From: Chloroflexi bacterium HGW-Chloroflexi-10
Lineage (GTDB): Bacteria; Chloroflexota; Anaerolineae; Anaerolineales; Anaerolineaceae
DNA: 44,651 bases
Assembly (NCBI GenBank): GCA_002840755.1
Contig: PHBZ01000015.1
Location: forward strand, 64,001-108,651
Reading direction: 5' to 3'
The notes below the pieces were generated by a model. It was given only the letters and a program-made list of their open reading frames with translations, made no database searches and was not told where the DNA came from. A program made the translations under genes and the position numbers. Within the stretch, counting starts at the first letter, position 1; each line of letters starts with the position of its first letter. Positions 32,182-40,564 of this stretch are shown here, piece by piece.

Positions 32182-32817
32182 TCAAGCAGAATTAATATCC
32201 TGGCTGGAATTGTTCTCTAAAGTCTGGCGGATGACCTGGATGGCAATTTGCACGGCTTTCTGGCTGGTTTCAAGCGCCATGCTTGGGTATGACTGATTTT
32301 TCTCAACAACCTGTTGTGGCAACGAAGGCAGGTGGATAAAACCAACAAGGGGGCGTGGTGTGGTAAACCGGGTTGCGTGGATAGCCGCATACATCACCTG
32401 GTTGCAGAGATAGGCACCAGCGCTCAGAGAAAGTTCTACAGGTATGCCGGCTGCCAGGATTGCTTGGGTGATTTTGCGCACCGGCAGGTTGGAAAAATAA
32501 GCGTCCGGCCCGTCGGAGATAATTGGTTCATCCTGCAGAGTGATCCCATTGTTATCTGGAATACGGTAATCTTTGAGATTAATCGCTACTCGTTCCACTG
32601 AAATTGCTGAACGGCGGGCAGCTTCTCCCAGGCAGAGGATGGCTTGTGGTTGTATTTTAGGTATAGTTTCCAGTAATCTATTGGGGCCATGAACTGAATC
32701 GACTGGCAGGATGACCGTCGCAATATCTGACCTGGTTAAGAGTGCCTGCACAATGCAGGCAGATGGATTGGAAGTGCTACCGTCAAAGGCTTCGAAGCCG
32801 GAGATCAGAATAGACAT
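32182..32817 (-). CDS. pcp: pyroglutamyl-peptidase I
   Basis: The 211-residue cysteine peptidase removes N-terminal pyroglutamate from peptides in the cytosol. It has the N-terminal ILISGFEAFDGSTSNPS, the catalytic Glu75 in SVERVAINLKD, Cys138 in SAGAYLCNQVMY and His162 in GFIHLPSLP. Length matches family C15. CAGGAG lies seven bases before the ATG. It converges on the BtrH-like gene with 40 bases between and no obvious terminator. Confidence 0.95.
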   Translation of the reverse strand: MSILISGFEAFDGSTSNPSACIVQALLTRSDIATVILPVDSVHGPNRLLETIPKIQPQAILCLGEAARRSAISVERVAINLKDYRIPDNNGITLQDEPIISDGPDAYFSNLPVRKITQAILAAGIPVELSLSAGAYLCNQVMYAAIHATRFTTPRPLVGFIHLPSLPQQVVEKNQSYPSMALETSQKAVQIAIQVIRQTLENNSSQDINSA

Positions 32818-33083
32818 AAAAAAACTCCTGGAGCGGTTGTTGCTGCCGGATGATAAAAATGTGAGTAAGGTATTCTAACTTAACCTCGAAGGAAGCAAAA
32901 GGCACAAAAATAAGGGATACAGATTGATTGTAGCAATTTTTGGAGCCCGACCTGGCCTTTTGACCAGTGAAAACTCTAACCGGATGCGGGTTGTCGTATT
33001 TTATCTGACGCATTAAAGTTATTGCTAAGAGAGAAGAGAATCCTGAAGTCTGGAAGGTAAAGATGAGGATTAAATAACAAAAG

Positions 33084-33497
33084 ATGATTGAGCTTGTAAT
33101 TGCTGATGAAAACGCCAAAGTGCGTTCTGCGATTCATTTATTACTGGAACAAGATACCGCTTGTTGGAATGTGGTTTCAGAAGTGCGTAATGGGGAAGAA
33201 CTGTTTTTAGCGGTAGAAAAGAATGACCCCAAATTATTGTTGTTGGATTGGGATTTACCGGAAGGTGTAGGTTTTTTGGGGGAAAATCTGGATCAGAATA
33301 GTAGTACACGAATTCAGCGTTTGCGTAATTCGCACCCACAGATGCATATTTTGGTTTTAAGCAGTAAACCACAAGTAAAAGGGAAGGCTATTTTATGTGG
33401 TGCGGATGCCTTTGTATCCAAATGCGATCCACCGGAAACGCTGCTGCGTACCCTTTACTCGGTTTGCAGCCATAACGAACAATATTCTCTGGTATGA
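33084..33497 (+). CDS. single-domain response regulator (receiver only)
   Basis: The 137-residue protein is a CheY-like receiver: acidic pocket ADEN (about residue 7), phospho-acceptor Asp55 in LLLDWDLP, Ser92/93 in LVLSSKP and Lys112 in FVSKCDPPE. No DNA-binding domain follows, and no kinase gene is next to it. A loop with about 15 extra residues (LGENLDQNSSTRI) follows the Asp strand, which is uncommon in CheY proteins. A GC-rich hairpin just after the stop may end the message. Confidence 0.85.
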   Translation: MIELVIADENAKVRSAIHLLLEQDTACWNVVSEVRNGEELFLAVEKNDPKLLLLDWDLPEGVGFLGENLDQNSSTRIQRLRNSHPQMHILVLSSKPQVKGKAILCGADAFVSKCDPPETLLRTLYSVCSHNEQYSLV

Positions 33498-33500
33498 AAA

Positions 33501-33527
33501 CGACCGGGATATTCCCGGCCGTCTTTG
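33501..33527. terminator. hairpin between receiver and NifX-like genes
   Basis: GACCGGGA and TCCCGGCCGTC flank a TAT loop, followed by TTTG. The T-run is short, so it is a weak but likely shared terminator of the convergent genes. Confidence 0.5.
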
Positions 33528-33549
33528 AAGGTCATTCAGGTAACAGGGA

Positions 33550-33957
33550 TTAGTGGTTTCGGTTGGTGCGATCCACCAAAGTGCCGGCTATCCAGCGCTG
33601 AACGGCATCCTCTGTCCGAAATATTTCAGTCATAATTACCTGAATATTGAGTGCATTCATGTGCGTACGTGCGCCCATCCCCATTCCGCCGGCAATTAAT
33701 ACCTGACAATCGCGGATTGCTTCAGCCATTTGGAAGTGTTTATCCTTGGATTCCGCATCCATTCCGTGCCCGGCTTCATGATGATCTTCATGTCCATGGC
33801 CATCCTGTGAAGCAAACTGGTGATGACCTTTTTTGTCTCGCATTTCAGTTTGAGTGATTTTTCCATCTTCAATGGTGAATACCTGGTAATACAATGCGCG
33901 TCCAAAATGTTGGCTAATCAATTGACCGTCATCGCTAACGACTGCTATTTTTTGCAT
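33550..33957 (-). CDS. NifX/NafY-type dinitrogenase iron-molybdenum cofactor family protein with His-rich insert
   Basis: The 135-residue protein has the family fold (MQKIAVVSDDGQLISQHFGR, then the ligand-binding loop VLIAGGMGMGARTHM). It differs by an insert of about 25 residues with nine histidines and several acidic residues (around residues 44-70). Such inserts usually bind Ni, Zn or Co. No nitrogenase genes are seen, so a general role in Fe-S or metal trafficking is more likely than nitrogen fixation. The gene is monocistronic, upstream of and divergent from the glycerol genes. Confidence 0.85.
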   Translation of the reverse strand: MQKIAVVSDDGQLISQHFGRALYYQVFTIEDGKITQTEMRDKKGHHQFASQDGHGHEDHHEAGHGMDAESKDKHFQMAEAIRDCQVLIAGGMGMGARTHMNALNIQVIMTEIFRTEDAVQRWIAGTLVDRTNRNH

Positions 33958-34149
33958 GAGTTTTCCTTTTCAGTTGTAATAATAAATTGACCAATAAAAT
34001 AATATAATGAACATTTGTTTTTGACAAGTGCCATTAACATGCAATGATTGTATCCGTGTCTTATAACCATTTTAATACGGATGATCAATATATTTTTGAT
34101 GCCATGCTACAATTAAGCCAGACCCATTATGAAACAATCGGGAGGCAAA

Positions 34150-35649
34150 ATGGAAAAATATGTAGCGGCAATTGATCAGGGTACCACCAGTACGCGTTTC
34201 ATTTTATTCAACCAACAGGGTAAGATTGTGGCTGTGGACCAGCGTGAGCACCAACAGATCTACCCGCAACCAGGATGGGTGGAACACGATGCCCTGGAAA
34301 TCTGGCAGCGCACCCTGGAAGTAATCCATGCAGCATTGACCAACAGCGGTGTATTGCCAACACAAATATCAGCCCTGGGTATTACCAACCAGCGCGAAAC
34401 AGCGGTAGTTTGGGAAAAGGCCACCGGAAAACCGGTGTACCCGGCGATTGTCTGGCAGGATATGCGTACCGATAAAATATGTAATCAGCTGGCTGAGGAT
34501 GGCGGAATAGATCGCTTTCGCAGCAAAACCGGGCTGCCATTGGCAACCTATTTTTCAGGCCCGAAAATAAAATGGATTCTGGATAATGTGCCCGGTGTAC
34601 GGGCTCGTGCGGAATCCGGGGAAATTATGTTTGGAAATATTGATAGCTGGATCATCTGGAACCTGACTGGCGGGGTACAGGGTGGGGTGCATGTAACCGA
34701 TGTAACCAATGCTTCGCGTACGCTGTGCATGAACCTGGTAACTTTGGATTGGGATGAAGATATTCTGGCTGTATTAGGGATACCCAAGGCTATGCTGCCA
34801 ACCATCCAATCATCTTCTCAAGTTTATGGGGGGGTGCGTGTAGGCCCCTTGGCTGGTGTGCCGGTTGCAGGCGATTTGGGCGACCAACAGGCAGCATTGT
34901 TTGGTCAAACCTGTTACGAGCCAGGTGAGGCTAAGAACACCTATGGAACCGGTTGTTTCATGCTGCTCAACACTGGAGAACAAATTGTTCAATCCAAAAA
35001 TGGTCTGTTAACTACCCTGGGTTATAAGATCGGCTCGCAGCCGGCCGTGTATGCTCTGGAAGGTTCTATTGCCATTGCAGGAGCATTGGTGCAGTGGCTG
35101 CGCGACAATTTGGGGATCATTCAATCATCCGCGGATGTGGAGACCCTGGCAAAAAGCGTGGGGGATAGCGGCGGCATTTATTTTGTGCCAGCATTTTCGG
35201 GTTTGTACGCTCCGTACTGGCGTAGTGATGCACGTGGTGCGATAGTAGGGCTTACCCGTTTTATCAATAAAGCGCATCTGGCTCGGGCTACATTGGAAGC
35301 TACTGCGTACCAGACCCGGGAAGTATTGGACGCGATGAATAAGGACTCAGGTGTTAGCCTGACCGCTTTAAAAGTGGATGGGGGGATGGTTTTTAACGAT
35401 TCACTGATGCAGTTTCAGGCTGATATTCTGGGTGTACCGGTCATTCGTCCTACAGTAGCCGAGACGACTGCCCTGGGCGCTGCGTATGCTGCCGGGCTGG
35501 CCGTAGGGGTTTGGAAGCAATTGGATGATTTGCGTGCCAATTGGGGGCAGGATATGGTTTGGCAACCGCAAATGGAAGAAGATCAGCGCACCAGATTATA
35601 TGCCGGTTGGAAAAAGGCAGTCACTCGAACTTTTGATTGGGTGGAATAA
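34150..35649 (+). CDS. glpK: glycerol kinase
   Basis: The 499-residue FGGY kinase phosphorylates glycerol to glycerol-3-phosphate. It has the N-terminal phosphate loop [11 protein letters not shown], the glycerol-binding GITNQRE, WQDMRT and FSGPKIKW, the ATP-site [11 protein letters not shown] and the C-terminal signature [19 protein letters not shown] precedes the ATG at 34150; the in-frame ATG at 34129 lies seven codons upstream without a site. It heads the glycerol region; two hairpins separate it from the flavoprotein gene. Confidence 0.96.
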   Translation: MEKYVAAIDQGTTSTRFILFNQQGKIVAVDQREHQQIYPQPGWVEHDALEIWQRTLEVIHAALTNSGVLPTQISALGITNQRETAVVWEKATGKPVYPAIVWQDMRTDKICNQLAEDGGIDRFRSKTGLPLATYFSGPKIKWILDNVPGVRARAESGEIMFGNIDSWIIWNLTGGVQGGVHVTDVTNASRTLCMNLVTLDWDEDILAVLGIPKAMLPTIQSSSQVYGGVRVGPLAGVPVAGDLGDQQAALFGQTCYEPGEAKNTYGTGCFMLLNTGEQIVQSKNGLLTTLGYKIGSQPAVYALEGSIAIAGALVQWLRDNLGIIQSSADVETLAKSVGDSGGIYFVPAFSGLYAPYWRSDARGAIVGLTRFINKAHLARATLEATAYQTREVLDAMNKDSGVSLTALKVDGGMVFNDSLMQFQADILGVPVIRPTVAETTALGAAYAAGLAVGVWKQLDDLRANWGQDMVWQPQMEEDQRTRLYAGWKKAVTRTFDWVE

Positions 35650-35669
35650 ATTCGGATTATTCTTTCAGA

Positions 35670-35708
35670 AATTCTATGGGCGATGTATAATCACCCATAG
35701 AATTTTTG
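35670..35708 (+). terminator. terminator or attenuator after glpK
   Basis: AATTCTATGGGCGAT (35670-35684) pairs with ATCACCCATAGAATT (35690-35704) with one mismatch, followed by TTTTG. It lies 20 bases after the glpK stop and would reduce read-through to the flavoprotein genes. Confidence 0.75.
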
Positions 35709-35759
35709 TTATTTTTGAGATTGAATTTCCGCATGGTATTGTTTTGGTTAATCAGGGTG

Positions 35760-35790
35760 CTCAATGAATTTCCTCATTGAGTTGTTTTTA
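35760..35790 (+). terminator. second hairpin between glpK and the flavoprotein gene
   Basis: CTCAATGA (35760-35767) and TCATTGAG (35774-35781) form a perfect stem, then TTGTTTTTA. Together with the hairpin at 35670 it makes a tandem barrier, so the flavoprotein-Sdh genes may have a promoter or control of their own. Confidence 0.55.
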
Positions 35791-35823
35791 TTTGTTTGAA
35801 GAACTCTTTTATAGGAGATAGGT

Positions 35824-37005
35824 ATGAATAAACCGCAAGCGATAGTGATTGGTGCGGGTTTCACCGGGGTGGCAGTTGCCTATGATCTGGCACAGCGTGG
35901 CTTTGTTGTGACCGTTGTGGAACGCGGCCCATTTGTCAATGGCACTTCCGGACGGACGCACGGTTTACTGCACAGTGGTGCACGCTATGCCGTGGATGAC
36001 CAGGAATCGGCAATTGAATGTATAGATGAAAATACGCTTTTAAGAAAAATTGCCCCGCAAGTGATAGAACCAAATGGCGGCTTGTTTGTCGGTTTGAATG
36101 ATGCTGACCTGGCTTACCGTGGGGATTTCATAAAAGGATGCGAGACCTGTCATATTCAGATCGAAGAAATTTCTCCCCAGCAGGCGCTTAAATTGGAGCC
36201 CAATCTGACACCGGATGTAAAAGCAGCTTTTATGGTACCAGACGGTACCTTTGATCCGCTGCGCCTGGCGCTGGCTTTTGCTGCTTCCGCCAAGGCATTG
36301 GGCGCTCGCTTTCGCCTGTTTTGTGAGGTGGAAGGCTTTCTTTTTGATGGGCAGGGCAATGTGTCTGGGGTGCGTTATAGCGACCGAGCCGCTGCTAAAA
36401 CGGTGGAACTGCATGCCGATATGGTTGTGAACGCCACCGGCGCATGGTCGGGAGAAGTTGCCGCTTTGGCCGGGGATCATGAATTGCCGATCAAACCCAC
36501 ACCAGGTGTGATGGTAGCTTATGATAAGCGTTTGTGTCAGCGGGTGATCAACCGCCTGTTTGAACCAGGGGACGGCGATATTATCGTACCACAACGGCAG
36601 ATGATCACAGTGGGAACCACTTCCTTTGAAGCACAAAATCTGGATTATATTCCGGTATTCGAAGAGCAGGTAAAGTTGATGTTTGAACGGGGTGTGGAAC
36701 TGATTCCGGCAATTGCCCAAACCAGAGAACGGGGTGCTTTTATGGCTTCACGTCCGTTGGTAGATTCCGGAACTACGGGACGCAGCCTGGCGCGCACATT
36801 CAAATGCTTTGATCATAAGGTAAAGAATAATATTGATGGACTGGTAACCATTACCGGCGGAAAAGCGACCACTTTGCGCTTGATGGCAGAAAAAACAGTG
36901 GATCTGGTATGTCAGAAGATGGGGATTGATGCAGTTTGCCGGACAGCAGAGACACCATTATTGTCTTACCGCCAGTATTATGTATTACCGGATGTGGAGG
37001 CGTAA
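35824..37005 (+). CDS. glpA: GlpA-type FAD glycerol-3-phosphate dehydrogenase, short form
   Basis: The 393-residue flavoprotein follows E. coli GlpA from its start to about its residue 400: VIGAGFTGVAVAYDLAQRG (FAD site), TSGRTHGLLHSGARYAV, PDGTFDPLRL, VVNATGAWSG, GDIIVPQ and VTITGGKATTLRLMAE. It should oxidise glycerol-3-phosphate to dihydroxyacetone phosphate. The C-terminal BFD-like iron-sulfur domain of GlpA (about 150 residues) is absent. GlpB and GlpC are missing; instead the stop overlaps the start of an SdhB-like gene (TAATG). GGAGATAGG precedes the ATG. Confidence 0.88.
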   Translation: MNKPQAIVIGAGFTGVAVAYDLAQRGFVVTVVERGPFVNGTSGRTHGLLHSGARYAVDDQESAIECIDENTLLRKIAPQVIEPNGGLFVGLNDADLAYRGDFIKGCETCHIQIEEISPQQALKLEPNLTPDVKAAFMVPDGTFDPLRLALAFAASAKALGARFRLFCEVEGFLFDGQGNVSGVRYSDRAAAKTVELHADMVVNATGAWSGEVAALAGDHELPIKPTPGVMVAYDKRLCQRVINRLFEPGDGDIIVPQRQMITVGTTSFEAQNLDYIPVFEEQVKLMFERGVELIPAIAQTRERGAFMASRPLVDSGTTGRSLARTFKCFDHKVKNNIDGLVTITGGKATTLRLMAEKTVDLVCQKMGIDAVCRTAETPLLSYRQYYVLPDVEA

Positions 37006-37718
37006 TGGCAGAAAAATGGCAAGTAACTTTTGAAATTTATCGCCAGAAGCAGGGTGAGAAAGCGCACTTTGTACGGTTTTCCCTGGATGTAAATCCGGAA
37101 GAATACGTGCTGGATGGCGTGGAACGCATCTGGGCTTTCAAAGATCGTTCCTTATGTTTCAGTCATGCCTGTCATCATAGTACCTGTGGCGCTTGCGGGA
37201 TGGTGGTGAACGGCGTAGAAAAACTAACCTGTATTACTCCCATCCGTGAAGTAACCAAAAATGGGGGTGTGATCAGAGTGGAACCCATGCGTAATTTCCC
37301 GGTGATCAGTGACCTTTCGGTGGATATGACCAGTTTGTTTGCCCGAATGGAAGCGGTTGGGCATCTGGCAGTTGTCCCGGTTTTGTATGAGGATAGTAAA
37401 GGCCGCTCCGCTGAATCTGAAGAGATGCTGCGTCTTTCGGATTGCATTGAATGCGGTTTGTGCATCAGTGCCTGCCCTATCGCTGCCACCACACCCGCTT
37501 ATCTGGGTCCAGCTGTATTGGCCGGTGCTCAGCAAAGCGGTCAGCTTACTCCCTGTGTGCTGGAAATGGTGGATTCGGAAGATGGTGCCTGGCGCTGCCA
37601 TAGCGCGTATGAATGCAGTGAAGTGTGTCCCTCTCATGTGGACCCGGGTTGGCGCATCATGGATTTGCGTAAAAAGATTATCACGCTGCGTGTACGCAGT
37701 TTTTTTGGAAAAAAATAG
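37005..37718 (+). CDS. SdhB/FrdB-like iron-sulfur subunit
   Basis: The 237-residue protein has an N-terminal plant-type 2Fe-2S domain (CFSHACHHSTCGACGM), the SdhB landmark NFPVISDLSVDMTSLFARME, and a C-terminal domain with CIECGLCISACPI and CHSAYECSEVCPSHV for the other clusters. It would carry electrons from a flavoprotein to the membrane anchor. The start at 37005 overlaps the GlpA stop by one base, so the two are translationally coupled. No SdhA gene lies nearby. Its partner therefore seems to be the GlpA-like protein. Confidence 0.9.
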   Translation: MAEKWQVTFEIYRQKQGEKAHFVRFSLDVNPEEYVLDGVERIWAFKDRSLCFSHACHHSTCGACGMVVNGVEKLTCITPIREVTKNGGVIRVEPMRNFPVISDLSVDMTSLFARMEAVGHLAVVPVLYEDSKGRSAESEEMLRLSDCIECGLCISACPIAATTPAYLGPAVLAGAQQSGQLTPCVLEMVDSEDGAWRCHSAYECSEVCPSHVDPGWRIMDLRKKIITLRVRSFFGKK

Positions 37719-37730
37719 GAGGAATTGAAA

Positions 37731-38117
37731 ATGACAGGTATTCCGCAGAAACCTGGTAATCTCTATAAGTGGTTTGATCCACGTTTTCGCAAATTAGGTT
37801 CGTGGGCCTTTATTCTTAACCGCATTACCGGCTTGGGATTGACGTTGTATCTTTTTTTGCATCTGATTATGTTGGGAAAACTGGCCCAAGGTCCTGAAGC
37901 GTATGATGGTTTCGTTGCTTTTGCCAAGAATCCGGTCATTCTGGTTGCCGAGTTGTTCGTTGTTGCAGCAGGATTTATCCATGGGTTGAATGGCATTCGC
38001 ATCGCCCTGACCAGTTTTGGTATTGGCGGCGGCAGACAGAAGCAGCTGTTTCTGGTTTTTATGAGCATTGCAGCCGCAGCGATTATTTTCTTTGCCATCA
38101 AAATGCTGGCACATTAA
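37731..38117 (+). CDS. SdhC-like cytochrome b membrane subunit
   Basis: The 128-residue protein has three membrane segments (about residues 24-46, 62-84 and 103-124). LNRITGLGLTLYLFLHLIML is the SdhC signature, with a haem-ligand His in LHL, and a second His in HGLNGIR (about residue 83) is the other usual axial ligand. It should bind haem b and quinone. AGGAGG precedes the ATG at 37731 (an in-frame TTG two codons upstream is rejected). Confidence 0.87.
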   Translation: MTGIPQKPGNLYKWFDPRFRKLGSWAFILNRITGLGLTLYLFLHLIMLGKLAQGPEAYDGFVAFAKNPVILVAELFVVAAGFIHGLNGIRIALTSFGIGGGRQKQLFLVFMSIAAAAIIFFAIKMLAH

Positions 38118-38130
38118 TCAGGAGGGTGAT

Positions 38131-38508
38131 ATGAGAAATGGATTTGAAGTAAACCCCCGTTCCGGAGAAGGCGCCGGATTGTGGTTCTTAAAAATCATTA
38201 CAGGCGTTCTAGTAATAGTCATTCTAATCATTCACCTGGTGGTTAACCATGTGGTTGTTCCAGGCGGGTTGTTATCTTTTGCAGATGTGGTCAACTATTA
38301 TCAAAACCCACTGATCCCGATTATGGAAATTGCTTTCCTCATTTTTGTGATATCGCATTCATTGATTGGATTACGAAGTGTGTTATTGGATTTAAAACCT
38401 TCCAACCTAATGCTTAAAATCATGAATTGGGTTCTGATTTCGCTGGGGGGTGTTGCCACAGTCTATGGCATTTGGCTTGTTTTGACTGTGGCCAGTTTCG
38501 GAAGATAA
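38131..38508 (+). CDS. SdhD-like membrane anchor subunit
   Basis: The 125-residue protein has three membrane segments with IIHLVVNHVVVPGG (about residue 30), SFADVVNYYQNP and VISHSLIGLRSVLLDL (about 85). This is the pattern of the second anchor of membrane-bound succinate dehydrogenase and fumarate reductase. GGAGGGTGAT precedes the ATG at 38131; an open frame starting at 38068 inside sdhC is ignored. It is the last gene of the operon and a strong terminator follows. Confidence 0.85.
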   Translation: MRNGFEVNPRSGEGAGLWFLKIITGVLVIVILIIHLVVNHVVVPGGLLSFADVVNYYQNPLIPIMEIAFLIFVISHSLIGLRSVLLDLKPSNLMLKIMNWVLISLGGVATVYGIWLVLTVASFGR

Positions 38509-38528
38509 AACACCGTAATTTACTTTAT

Positions 38529-38556
38529 AGCGCTGCTATCGAAGCAGCGCTTTTTA
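38529..38556 (+). terminator. terminator of the glp-sdh operon
   Basis: AGCGCTGCT (38529-38537), loop ATCGA and AGCAGCGCT (38543-38551) form a 9-bp GC-rich hairpin followed by TTTTAATTT. Confidence 0.9.
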
Positions 38557-38690
38557 ATTTATACAATTTTTACTACTTTTTGCACTTTTTTTACTCAAAA
38601 TTTCTTTCTTCAGATGAAGTGATTTGCTACACTTATGGATGTAATTTTGAAGGAATTCATCATTTAAATCCAAATTGATAAGGATACACA

Positions 38691-39617
38691 ATGCGAGAGA
38701 AACCTGTTTTGAAAATTGGCCATTTACCAATCACTGATCATTTGATTTTGGGGATTACAGCGGATAAATTAAAAACCGGAAAAGAAGAGTTTCAGTATGC
38801 CGGTATTGAAACCAAAGCCTACCGGGGTTGGAACCCATTGGCTGAAGATTTAAGAAAAGGTGAATTGGATGCAGCCTGTATTCTGGCGCCGCTAAGCATG
38901 GAATTATTTGGCGCCGGTGTACCTATTAAGCTGCTGCTGCAAACTCATAAATCCGGAAGCACTCTGATCAAAAATAAACGGGCCAATATCGTGAGCATGG
39001 AAGATTTTAAAGGTCGTTCCATCCTGATTCCACATTATCTTTCCATTCACCATTTATTATTTGATCGTTACATGCGTGAGCAAGGCTTGGAAGTAGGTGC
39101 TGGTAAAGACATTATTTTTGATGTGGTTGCGCCAACGGATATCCCGGAAATTCTGGAGTGGGATGAGAAAGGCCTCGTAGGTGGGTTCATCGTAGCTGAA
39201 CCGTTTGGTATGCAGGTTGTGCGAGCCGGATATGGTGAAGAAATGGCCATGTCTAAAGAATTATGGCCGGATCATCCCTGCTGCGTACTGGTTATGCGTG
39301 AGGAGATTATTAATAAATATCCTGAGGCTGTTCAGGAATTAACCAATAGCCTGGTCGCTTCGGGTAAATTTATTGGCCAACATGCGGATGAAGCTGCGAC
39401 GATTGGCAGCGGATTCCTGCGTCAGGACGAGGAAGTCGTCCGAAGTGTGCTGACTGATCCGAAGCAGCGCGTGACCATGCATGAACTCTTCCCTGTTGTA
39501 GAAGATTTTGAATATATTCAGCAATATATGACTACCAAGATTGAAGGTATGTCCGGGAAGATCAACCTAGAAAAATTTATTGATACCAGATTTGCTCAGG
39601 AAGCTGGTGCTGTTTGA
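38691..39617 (+). CDS. NMT1/NrtA-like substrate-binding protein without signal peptide
   Basis: The 308-residue protein is of the nitrate/sulfonate/thiamine-precursor binding type: LKIGHLPITDHLILGI, GELDAACILAPLSMELF, IPHYLSIHHLLFDRYM, VAEPFGMQVV and a HPCCVLVM segment. Binding proteins normally carry a signal or lipobox; this one starts MREKPVLKIGHLP with no hydrophobic stretch, so it looks cytoplasmic. No ABC permease or ATPase genes adjoin it. It may be a soluble ligand sensor. A rhodanese gene follows after 51 bases, which suggests a sulfur-containing ligand. Confidence 0.82.
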   Translation: MREKPVLKIGHLPITDHLILGITADKLKTGKEEFQYAGIETKAYRGWNPLAEDLRKGELDAACILAPLSMELFGAGVPIKLLLQTHKSGSTLIKNKRANIVSMEDFKGRSILIPHYLSIHHLLFDRYMREQGLEVGAGKDIIFDVVAPTDIPEILEWDEKGLVGGFIVAEPFGMQVVRAGYGEEMAMSKELWPDHPCCVLVMREEIINKYPEAVQELTNSLVASGKFIGQHADEAATIGSGFLRQDEEVVRSVLTDPKQRVTMHELFPVVEDFEYIQQYMTTKIEGMSGKINLEKFIDTRFAQEAGAV

Positions 39618-39668
39618 GTGCAAGCAAATATGTGGTGATAACACAGCAAATTAATAAAGGAGGAGTCC

Positions 39669-40520
39669 GTGCAGGTTTCCCCACTGATTGAAGCGGAGGA
39701 GCTTTATCAGGAACTTCATAATTCTGAAATATCCTTGATTGACACACGAGAAGACCGGGCTTATGCAGCGGGGCATATTCCGGGTGCGGTTCAGATCCAC
39801 GATATTTTCACTTATATTGCCCTTCCGGAAAATGGCAGCTTAGCGGCTCTATTTCAGCATTTTAAGCAATTAATGGAAAATGTGGGGATTGACCCAAAAG
39901 CGAAAATTGTTATTTATGAAGATACCACTGATAATGGTTATGGTCAGTCTTGCCGTGGCTGGATGATATTGCAATACCTGGGTTATGAGCATGTGCGGGT
40001 ATTACATGGCGGATATCGCGCCTGGTTGACGCGTAATTTCCAAATCAGCCAGGATGTGCCAGCGCGCAATCCTGCCACTCTGAGAATCACCCCTCTACAA
40101 GGCGTTTTTGTATCCAGTCAGGACGTTTTAAAGACAATCGGACAAACCGATGTAGTATTACTGGATTGCCGGGATTATGCCGAATGGATTGGGGCTAACT
40201 CCTCACCGTATGGTTATGATTATTGCCCACGCAAAGGGCGTATTCCCGGAGCAACCTGGTTGGAGTGGTACCGTTTTATGCGCCATGAAAAGGGTGTTTC
40301 GTGGTTTGAATCACCTCAAGCCGTGCGCAATTTGTGTGAGCAGGCCGGAATCCCGGATTATAAGCCTATTTTTGTTTATTGTTTTAAAGGAGCACGGGCT
40401 TCGGCTGTTGTCCTGGCGCTAAAGCGGGCCGGATACCAGGATGTGCGTAATTATTTCAGCTCATGGAATGAGTGGTCGCGCAATTTAGATTTACCGATTG
40501 ACGAAGGCTATCCGGATTAA
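39669..40520 (+). CDS. two-domain thiosulfate sulfurtransferase (rhodanese)
   Basis: The 283-residue protein has two rhodanese folds. The first (about residues 8-125: LIDTREDRAYAAGHIPGAVQ) lacks a Cys in its active loop (VIYEDTTDNG). The second (about 145-280: LLDCRDYAEWIG, GRIPGATWLEW) has the loop VYCFKGARAS with Cys238. This is the standard plan for rhodanese and 3-mercaptopyruvate sulfurtransferase. The loop CFKGAR fits neither CRKGVT nor CGSGVT, so the donor is uncertain. The start is GTG with AGGAGGAG before it. Confidence 0.88.
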   Translation: MQVSPLIEAEELYQELHNSEISLIDTREDRAYAAGHIPGAVQIHDIFTYIALPENGSLAALFQHFKQLMENVGIDPKAKIVIYEDTTDNGYGQSCRGWMILQYLGYEHVRVLHGGYRAWLTRNFQISQDVPARNPATLRITPLQGVFVSSQDVLKTIGQTDVVLLDCRDYAEWIGANSSPYGYDYCPRKGRIPGATWLEWYRFMRHEKGVSWFESPQAVRNLCEQAGIPDYKPIFVYCFKGARASAVVLALKRAGYQDVRNYFSSWNEWSRNLDLPIDEGYPD

Positions 40521-40564
40521 AGATAGTATAGCTTTATTTTTCTCTTAATCACTACAGTATCACA

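Noticed and set aside
33550..33957. Nitrogen fixation locus, suggested by the NifX-type protein
   Set aside because: No nifHDK, nifB or nifEN genes are present in the window and the family is common in non-fixing bacteria.
37005..38508. Ordinary succinate dehydrogenase operon
   Set aside because: No SdhA flavoprotein is encoded between 33 kb and 40 kb; the only flavoprotein is GlpA-like and overlaps the SdhB-like gene.
38691..39617. Component of a nitrate or sulfonate ABC importer
   Set aside because: There is no signal peptide, permease or ATPase gene next to it, so import function is not supported.
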